NCBI GenBank assembly: GCA_964600225.1
Contig: CAZRIT010000037.1
Span: 1-18,716, forward strand
Direction of reading: 5' to 3'
Source: CAZRIT01 sp964600225
Lineage (GTDB): Bacteria > Bacillota > Clostridia > Christensenellales > CAG-138
DNA: 18,716 nt
In this document: in pieces, positions 13,396 through 18,716 of the stretch
Position numbering within the stretch: the first letter of the stretch is position 1
Layout of the letters: each line of letters starts with the position of its first letter
Made by a program: the position numbers and the translations under genes
Notes under the pieces: generated by a model
What the model was told of the DNA's origin: nothing
The model's database searches: none
The model's input: the letters and a program-made list of their open reading frames with translations, nothing else

Positions 13396-14923
13396 GGTTA
13401 AGTGATTCTGACACACTAGACATTCTTCCTAACTCTGCACGCGCCTGTTGCGATATTCCGGGAGAAATATACGGAAGGAAGGGTGTTATCGAGATATAAA
13501 TTACTATAAATAACACGACAAAACTTATACGTTGGCTGTGCTGATCTGATTGCCGTGTCAACTGCCAAACAAGGTAAAGAAAAATCCCAAGAAAATATGT
13601 GAACACATATCGATCAAACGAAGCAAGATAGTCTGCCTCTCCCTGAGTAAAGACAAACAAATATGAGAATAGTAGCGCTCCAGCATAAACCGAATATCCA
13701 ATGATCAGGAACCAAATCGGGTTAATTCGAGATTTGTCTTGCGATTCACTGAATTTCTGCTGAATCTGCCCGACCAATAGGCCAAGTCCTAGAAGCGCTA
13801 CTATCCAATTAAGAATTGAAAGCGAAATCTTGCCATTTTCCTCCACGGTGAGATGGCGGATTATGAACCTTTGCATTGAAGAACGTTGTCCTGCAGATAA
13901 ATGCGAGAGTTGCGCCAGTATGCCGCCATCGCTAGACCCATGGATTGTGAAGACGCTTTTTGCCCCACAGATCACTAGATTGACTTGCCAAGATGCGATG
14001 CAAAATATGAAGATTACTATTCCAATAAATGGAATCAGGCTTTGCCGTGAAGACATTTCTTTGAGTCGCATTTGCTTGCCGCGAGTTGTAACCGCTTGGT
14101 AGGCAAGATACAACAAAAGTGCAAGAACCGCAAATCCAGTACCTGATGGTTTTAATAAGGCGATAAACCCAGAATAGAGACCGACGACGATCCAATGGCC
14201 TTTTGAATGATTGGTGTGGTCATTTGCAAAGTATTGCGTTAACAGATTGCCAAAAACCAATGCAACTTGGACATCAACATAAAGAGAGGAATATCCATAT
14301 GAAAAGAAAGTGAGCGGTGCGAAGAAGGCAAGGCCGCCGACCAGCAAAAACCGCTGCCAATCCCGCTTGCGAATATGTTCGAACAATGGTAATAAGAGCG
14401 AAAAGGTAAGTAACAATGCCCCATGGTACATTGAGCTCTCGCGAAACGTTGGATCAAACTTTGCAAAAAAGTATGGAAGTAATGAACCACAAGGGGGATA
14501 AGTCTTGTAGGCTGTTGTTGATTGCGCGATACTCCCAAATTGATCGAAATATAGCATGTTTTTCACAACTGTTCCCCAATGGGAATATTCGTCTGTGATA
14601 TAGCATACTCGTCCGCGAGAAAGTGCAAGAATGATTCCAATCATGATAACATAAGCAATAAATACAGGGGTGAGAGCGTAGGTTCGAAGATCATCAAATC
14701 CATGGCGGACGATTTTTATCGTTAACCAGACAAGACATACAAACGCAAGGATTATGGTGGCATAAAACGCTACACTCAAATGAAAAAACAACCCCAAAGT
14801 ATATTGTAGCAAAATTATGCAAACCAATGTCACGGGGGTAATAAATGCAAAACTTCTTCTGAAAAATACTGAAGCGCATAAGAATATGATTGTGAAAACG
14901 ATAAATGGAATCAAACTTATCAT
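13352..14923 (-). CDS. Polytopic membrane protein, GT-C glycosyltransferase-like
   Basis: This is a membrane protein of about 523 residues with some ten or more hydrophobic helices spread over its whole length. Just after the third to fourth helix an extracytoplasmic loop carries ITDEYSHWGTVVKNM, with an Asp-Glu pair at residues 111-112. An acidic pair in the first large outer loop, followed by an aromatic/His and a Lys, is typical of GT-C lipid-linked-sugar glycosyltransferases, so it could transfer or polymerise sugars of a surface glycan. I do not recognise the exact family, and Wzy-type polymerase is an alternative. I prefer the ATG at 14,923 (GGGAGGT 11 bases upstream); a TTG at 14,965 overlapping the flippase stop is also open but has no ribosome site. 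The final residues (...SLNPTTDSIGLTNHKKP) overlap antisense to gene debris and may not be native. It is co-directional with and follows the flippase gene. Confidence 0.75.
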   Translation of the reverse strand: MISLIPFIVFTIIFLCASVFFRRSFAFITPVTLVCIILLQYTLGLFFHLSVAFYATIILAFVCLVWLTIKIVRHGFDDLRTYALTPVFIAYVIMIGIILALSRGRVCYITDEYSHWGTVVKNMLYFDQFGSIAQSTTAYKTYPPCGSLLPYFFAKFDPTFRESSMYHGALLLTFSLLLPLFEHIRKRDWQRFLLVGGLAFFAPLTFFSYGYSSLYVDVQVALVFGNLLTQYFANDHTNHSKGHWIVVGLYSGFIALLKPSGTGFAVLALLLYLAYQAVTTRGKQMRLKEMSSRQSLIPFIGIVIFIFCIASWQVNLVICGAKSVFTIHGSSDGGILAQLSHLSAGQRSSMQRFIIRHLTVEENGKISLSILNWIVALLGLGLLVGQIQQKFSESQDKSRINPIWFLIIGYSVYAGALLFSYLFVFTQGEADYLASFDRYVFTYFLGIFLYLVWQLTRQSDQHSQRISFVVLFIVIYISITPFLPYISPGISQQARAELGRMSSVSESLNPTTDSIGLTNHKKP

Positions 14924-14961
14924 TCGGTAATATGACCTCCCTGTCAAGTGATATGCAATTC

Positions 14962-16500
14962 TCAAATAGAATCTTTAACGCGTTTACCCTGTATTAGTTT
15001 TAAGCTTTTATCAATATACATACGCATATAGCCAAAGGCTTCTGTCTTGTGAAACAACAAAAGATTGATTACATTTGGTAGTGCGACGCAGACAAGGCCG
15101 CGCATAGCAATGCCACCAATCGAGATAGGAAACGGTATACATATGAGCACGCATGAAATCATTTCTGCACAGGCGAGCAGTAAAAATGCGTATGAACGAC
15201 CGATATCCCTAATCACCGGGCGAATGAAGCGATAGCTACAAGCAATAGTATAGTCGCCAGCCTGCATTAGCAGTGCCGAAATGACTGTACCAGCAAGCAC
15301 ACCGGTAATGCCCCAGAAATGAATTCCAAGTAAGGATAGTACGATATTGCCTGCAGCGGCAGCCACCGCCCATTTGCGTTGCTGCGCATACTCGCCTATG
15401 GTTTCGCGAAAGATTCGGATGGAATTATCCTTTAAATATAGATAACAATAAACCCCATACACCACTACAAAGGAGAATGGCAAAAGATATTGCGTTCCGT
15501 ATAAAAAAGAGACAACCGGTTGAAAAAGCGTACATAGTGATGTAAACACAAAGCTCGCAACAAAAAAGCCAACCAGATCGATCATGCGAAACATGCGGTA
15601 GCAATCTTCTTTGTTCTCTGTGTTTGCGTAATTTCCTGCACTACCACTTACTGGGCGAAGCGCTGATTGAAACCCAGCGAGCACACTGGTCCCAATCATT
15701 GTGTAGTTGCCGTATAACGCTACAGCACGAATGCCAAGAACTGCAGAAACAAGAATAGTATCGGATAAAAAATATATCGTCTGTGTAAAGCGAAGTATGG
15801 ATGCATTCCAGAGTTCGCCTCGAAAGCCTTTATCCAGAAAAGTACCTGGTGTCATGCGTCTGCCAAACGCTGTGGGAAAACGCTTCTTGCTGCGCCTTGC
15901 AACCAAGATCGCCGAAAGCAGATTGCAAAACACGGCGGCAATTGTATAAAGTATGTAGTTTTTTGTGAGTATGATGATAAGTGCTTTTACAACCTGAATG
16001 GCAATTCGAATGATTGTTTCAATCATAATTGCATCCGATAAGCGTTGTCTTGCCTGTAGCAACAGGCGATAATACGTCAGGGATACAACCCCCGCGCTGC
16101 CGATTAACTGAATCAAGTAGATCCGATAGACATAATTCCAGTCGGATATGGGATCGCGAATCAGATAATGTAGCAGCGGCATAACGCCAATGCCCACAAT
16201 CAGAATTGTGAGCGCCACTAGACGATACAGACGAGCGAAAGTGAACATTAGGTGCTGAATTTCAGGTATTTCATCGCTGGAAGTTACGCGATAAAGGCGG
16301 TAAAGCAAAACAGAACCCGCGCCAAAGTCCAACGTGTTCAGTATTGAAAATACTGTCGAAAAAAGCCCTTCGTAACCAAGGTTCTCAAAGCTTATATTTT
16401 CTAGAAATAACTTCCGAATGGCAACTCCAAACAGGAAGATTAGGATATATCCTCCGATGGAAACCATTGTGTTGCGAATGGTATTTTTTGTTCTTGTCAT
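14962..16500 (-). CDS. Wzx-type polysaccharide flippase (MOP superfamily)
   Basis: This 512-residue polytopic membrane protein has the arrangement of oligosaccharide flippases. Its N-terminus is TIRNTMVSIGGYILIFLFGVAIRKLFLENI followed by NLGYEGLFSTVFSILNTLDFGAGSVLLY, the usual first two helices of Wzx/RfbX-like exporters. About 12-14 hydrophobic segments continue to the end, with a basic C-terminal tail. Such proteins move lipid-linked repeat units of surface polysaccharide across the membrane. The ATG at 16,500 has an AGGGGA site 8 bases upstream, and a perfect extended -10 element lies ~55 bases before it. It probably forms an operon with the GT-C-like gene that follows. GC is clearly lower than in the left part of the window, as is common for exchangeable glycan loci. 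Sugar specificity cannot be inferred. Confidence 0.88.
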   Translation of the reverse strand: MTRTKNTIRNTMVSIGGYILIFLFGVAIRKLFLENISFENLGYEGLFSTVFSILNTLDFGAGSVLLYRLYRVTSSDEIPEIQHLMFTFARLYRLVALTILIVGIGVMPLLHYLIRDPISDWNYVYRIYLIQLIGSAGVVSLTYYRLLLQARQRLSDAIMIETIIRIAIQVVKALIIILTKNYILYTIAAVFCNLLSAILVARRSKKRFPTAFGRRMTPGTFLDKGFRGELWNASILRFTQTIYFLSDTILVSAVLGIRAVALYGNYTMIGTSVLAGFQSALRPVSGSAGNYANTENKEDCYRMFRMIDLVGFFVASFVFTSLCTLFQPVVSFLYGTQYLLPFSFVVVYGVYCYLYLKDNSIRIFRETIGEYAQQRKWAVAAAAGNIVLSLLGIHFWGITGVLAGTVISALLMQAGDYTIACSYRFIRPVIRDIGRSYAFLLLACAEMISCVLICIPFPISIGGIAMRGLVCVALPNVINLLLFHKTEAFGYMRMYIDKSLKLIQGKRVKDSI

Positions 16501-16553
16501 TTACTATTTCCCCTTGGAATTCATTTTGTTTGTAGAATAACTCTTTCCCGTGT

Positions 16554-16562
16554 ATTATAACA
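16554..16562 (-). promoter_or_regulatory. Extended -10 promoter for the flippase operon
   Basis: On the - strand the sequence is TGTTATAAT, a perfect TGnTATAAT element, with only a weak -35. Transcription would start near 16,547 and reach the flippase ATG after about 47 bases. Confidence 0.7.
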
Positions 16563-16644
16563 TAGAATCAACAGTAGTGTGAAAATGGGGGAATGACTCC
16601 TCGAAATACACTCCATGTCAATTGTGTTTATATTCGAATTTTCT

Positions 16645-16653
16645 TGCTATAAT
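16645..16653 (+). promoter_or_regulatory. Extended -10 promoter for the pyruvyl transferase gene
   Basis: TGCTATAAT is a perfect extended -10 element, with TGTTTA 17 bp upstream as a poor -35. The leader of ~60 bases ends in a complete AAGGAGGT site (16,707-16,714). It is divergent from the flippase promoter, with about 85 bp between the two -10 elements. Confidence 0.72.
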
Positions 16654-16720
16654 GATGGTTGATATGCGACATCGCCTTCAAATCAGAATATCATCGTCTT
16701 ACTTCTAAGGAGGTAGTTTT

Positions 16721-17824
16721 TTGACTCAGAAATCATTACTATGCGAAAAGCATTCCATCACATGGACCTGTAAGCGCTTGATTCAAAAGTTCATCCCTAG
16801 TTCATGGAAGGTGATGTACAGCAAGATCGTAGCTTGGCTTCGTTATCAACCACGCATGCGTGAAATAGAGCACACCATAAACGATCAAAAGCGTATTTAT
16901 CTTATCGGCACGCCGGAACATCGAAATCTCGGTGACCACGCCATTGCCTACGGGTCAATAGAGTTTTTTCAAGATCAATTTCCCGATCGTCTTCTCTTCG
17001 AGATTCCCATGTATCCTTATTTGGGTTATCGAAAAAAGCTTACAAGATTCATTAGACAGGAGGATATTTTGGTGATATCCGGCGGCGGATGGATGGGTAA
17101 CATTTGGCCCGACGAACACGCCGTGATTCTTGATGCGATTCGCCGCTTTCCAAGGAACAAAATCGTCGTTTTGCCACAGACGATCTGGTTTTCCTCGAAC
17201 CCCAATACAACCCAACAGCTCGTGGTAACAAGCCGTTGTTTTCAATCTCATCCTGATGTTACGCTTTGCCTTCGCGAGCAGGCATCCTATGAAATTGCAA
17301 GCGAGCTGAACTTGACACGGCGGTTGCTCGTTCCCGATATGTGCCTATACTTGAATCAAACACAGCCGAAATTACAACGCTCGGGTATTTTGCTTTGCTT
17401 TCGTGACGACCGGGAGCGGATTATCCCTACGTCTACCGAATCAGAGATTGTTTTCTTTCTGGAGCGGCGTGGATTAACTTATGTGAAAACATCTACTCTT
17501 TCCGACACACCTGTACGTCAGAAGGACCGCATCGCCGTGCTAAACAATAAATTTGAGGAATTCCGTGGCGCGCAACTCGTGTTTACTGACCGACTTCATG
17601 CAATGCTTTTCTGCGTTATAACCGGAACGCCCTGCATTGCGTTTGACAACTTATCTCACAAAGTTTCGGGCGTTTACAAAACCTTGCCGCAAAATAATAA
17701 GCAAAGGGTGGTTGAACATGTTAAGGATGCACTCACGCTATTTGATGAAATGATTATGTCTTCAGATACAGGTAGTGATTTCCCGCTGGATTATTCCATG
17801 CTGATACAAGCCATTCGAGAATAG
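16721..17824 (+). CDS. Polysaccharide pyruvyl transferase family protein
   Basis: This is a 367-residue member of the polysaccharide pyruvyl transferase family (Pfam PF04230; includes CsaB), which moves pyruvate from phosphoenolpyruvate to a sugar as a ketal. The visible features are GTPEHRNLGDHAIAYG at ~63-78, the glycine-rich VISGGGWMGNIWPDEH at ~118-133, a second Rossmann-like half with ILLCFRDDRERI at ~223-234, and the C-terminal signature FTDRLHAMLFCVITGTPCIAFDN at ~288-310. The start is TTG at 16,721, supported by a perfect AAGGAGGT six bases upstream and no better alternative. There is no signal peptide, so it is cytoplasmic. It is transcribed away from the flippase operon under its own extended -10 promoter. 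The likely role is to add negatively charged pyruvate groups to the surface glycan made by this locus. Confidence 0.9.
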   Translation: MTQKSLLCEKHSITWTCKRLIQKFIPSSWKVMYSKIVAWLRYQPRMREIEHTINDQKRIYLIGTPEHRNLGDHAIAYGSIEFFQDQFPDRLLFEIPMYPYLGYRKKLTRFIRQEDILVISGGGWMGNIWPDEHAVILDAIRRFPRNKIVVLPQTIWFSSNPNTTQQLVVTSRCFQSHPDVTLCLREQASYEIASELNLTRRLLVPDMCLYLNQTQPKLQRSGILLCFRDDRERIIPTSTESEIVFFLERRGLTYVKTSTLSDTPVRQKDRIAVLNNKFEEFRGAQLVFTDRLHAMLFCVITGTPCIAFDNLSHKVSGVYKTLPQNNKQRVVEHVKDALTLFDEMIMSSDTGSDFPLDYSMLIQAIRE

Positions 17825-17974
17825 ATAAATGTACTTACCGTGTGATTATGTTATCAATTATGGAATTGCGCTATCGTTTCTGCTCAGCTATTTCAAAATC
17901 GATGATTAGCATCGCCTAGCTTGATTATACCATGTTCCACCCCATTATGAATGAGAAGCTATCTTCGCCAATGC

Positions 17975-18716
17975 TTACGCACGACCGATAATTCTTTTTT
18001 TACGAAGAAACAGATTCAGAACTTTCATTGTACAGCGCAATCCAAGACAAGCAATCATCCATCTCACGATGATGACGCGTTTGCTTATACCATATTGCAT
18101 AACAAACATAAACGACCGAAATTCGTTGACCGCCTGATTAAACTGTTCTTTCCCCAACATTGGCGGATAGGCTAATATCCAGCAAAGCTCCTGGGCCCAA
18201 AATGAATAACCAATCTTACGGTAGATGGCATCCTTATGAAGCTGAATTTCATGTAAATCCTGAGCCAATTGCTCACTAAGATCGTTCAGGTGTTTCAGTG
18301 AGAAGGTGTTTGTGATCGATCCATCCCGTCCCGTCTGATAAACCATTACGCTCTTGGGATAGAAAGAAATAGATTTTGCCTCACTAAAAAGTTTGCGCGA
18401 CCAAATCAAGTCTTCGCTTTTTCTGCCACATGGAAACGTTAGGTTATGCTCAATCAAAAATCTTTTGCGAATTAGTTTACAGCATGCGCTGTTTGAATAC
18501 TTGCGCTGTTGCAGCAGCTCTTGCTTTAATCGATCTATCTGCGCCACATCCGGCAAAAGCGCAACTGAGAACTCCGTTACGTTATTAGTCTTTAGATTTA
18601 TTTTCCGAAATCCGAACAGCAACACATCTGGCGACCGCTCTAGTATGATTTGCACCATCTCTTCTAACGCAGAGTCCAATTCCCAAAAATCATCGGAATC
18701 CAGATAGGCAAGATAT
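17975..18716 (-). CDS. GT2 family glycosyltransferase, 5' end outside window
   Basis: The gene enters from the right edge and ends at TAA (17,975-17,977). The first visible residues, YLAYLDSDDFWELDSALEEM, contain the GT-A DxD-type metal-binding motif (DSDD) of family 2 glycosyltransferases, so about the first 80 residues are missing from the window. The remainder (PDVLLFGFRKI, then CCKLIRKRFLIEHNLTFPCG, KSEDLIWSRKLFSEAKSI and YQTGRDGSIT) is the usual acceptor-side half of EpsJ/WbbD-like enzymes, with the ED pair at the catalytic-base position. The basic C-terminus (KVLNLFLRKKRII) probably contacts the membrane. About 247 residues are visible. It is tail-to-tail with the pyruvyl transferase gene, 150 bases away, with only a weak hairpin (CGATG/CATCG near 17,899) between. 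It probably adds a sugar to the same surface polysaccharide. Donor and acceptor are unknown. Confidence 0.88.
   Translation of the reverse strand, partial: YLAYLDSDDFWELDSALEEMVQIILERSPDVLLFGFRKINLKTNNVTEFSVALLPDVAQIDRLKQELLQQRKYSNSACCKLIRKRFLIEHNLTFPCGRKSEDLIWSRKLFSEAKSISFYPKSVMVYQTGRDGSITNTFSLKHLNDLSEQLAQDLHEIQLHKDAIYRKIGYSFWAQELCWILAYPPMLGKEQFNQAVNEFRSFMFVMQYGISKRVIIVRWMIACLGLRCTMKVLNLFLRKKRIIGRA

Noticed and set aside
17890..17915. Terminator between pyruvyl transferase and GT2 genes
   Set aside because: The stem CGATG/CATCG is only 5 bp and lacks a T-run on either strand.
1..18716. tRNA, rRNA, integrase, transposase or attachment-site repeats
   Set aside because: I looked for them, especially around the phage scar, and saw none. 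Long duplicated ends could exist outside the window.

Overview
The left two thirds of this window (about 1-12,040) is GC-rich, compact chromosome of a Gram-positive, apparently endospore-forming bacterium, most likely a high-GC member of the Clostridia. The indicators are a good match to the engulfment hydrolase SpoIIP, a MoxR/DUF58/transglutaminase operon, a LemA plus TPM-domain pair, a DegV fatty-acid-binding protein and strong Shine-Dalgarno sites. I cannot name a genus. The right third (about 12,620-18,716) has visibly lower GC; one line, 12,901-12,960, is only 15/60 G+C.

Layout. (1) 3-1925, + strand: an unrecognised gene cut by the window edge, then an HSL-type alpha/beta hydrolase. (2) 7757-1922, - strand: spoIIP, moxR, a DUF58 gene and a large membrane transglutaminase, tightly packed and ending in a 4-bp stop-to-stop overlap with the hydrolase. 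(3) 8008-9588, + strand: a lemA-TPM operon with an extended -10 promoter and a terminator built on a 30-bp perfect palindrome. (4) 9605-11,252: degV (-) and a TetR-family regulator (+), divergent, with a perfect 10-bp inverted repeat between them that covers the tetR -35 box. (5) 11,401-13,395: a scar of gene fragments. Reading leftward from the middle on the - strand there is the start of a Cro-like gene, an internal piece of a phage large terminase, and the C-terminal half of a class V aminotransferase. Facing the other way is an apparently intact XRE/CI-type repressor with its own promoter, followed by what look like the first codons of an ImmA-type gene and the last ~40 codons of a nucleotidyltransferase-like gene. 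(6) 13,352-18,716: cell-surface polysaccharide genes, namely a GT-C-like polytopic membrane protein, a Wzx-type flippase, a polysaccharide pyruvyl transferase and a GT2 glycosyltransferase cut by the right edge.

How the parts may work together. SpoIIP (peptidoglycan hydrolysis) shares a transcription direction with the MoxR-DUF58-transglutaminase set, which is generally thought to be envelope-associated. The degV/tetR pair looks like a self-contained lipid-responsive regulatory unit. The polysaccharide genes would make, decorate (pyruvate ketal) and export a surface glycan. The part most worth a second look is the scar at 12,040-13,395. Several deletions, or a misassembly, have left a phage immunity switch (repressor, both divergent promoters, repeated operator-like sites) with almost nothing to control, plus a possible trace of an anti-phage cyclic-nucleotide synthase gene.
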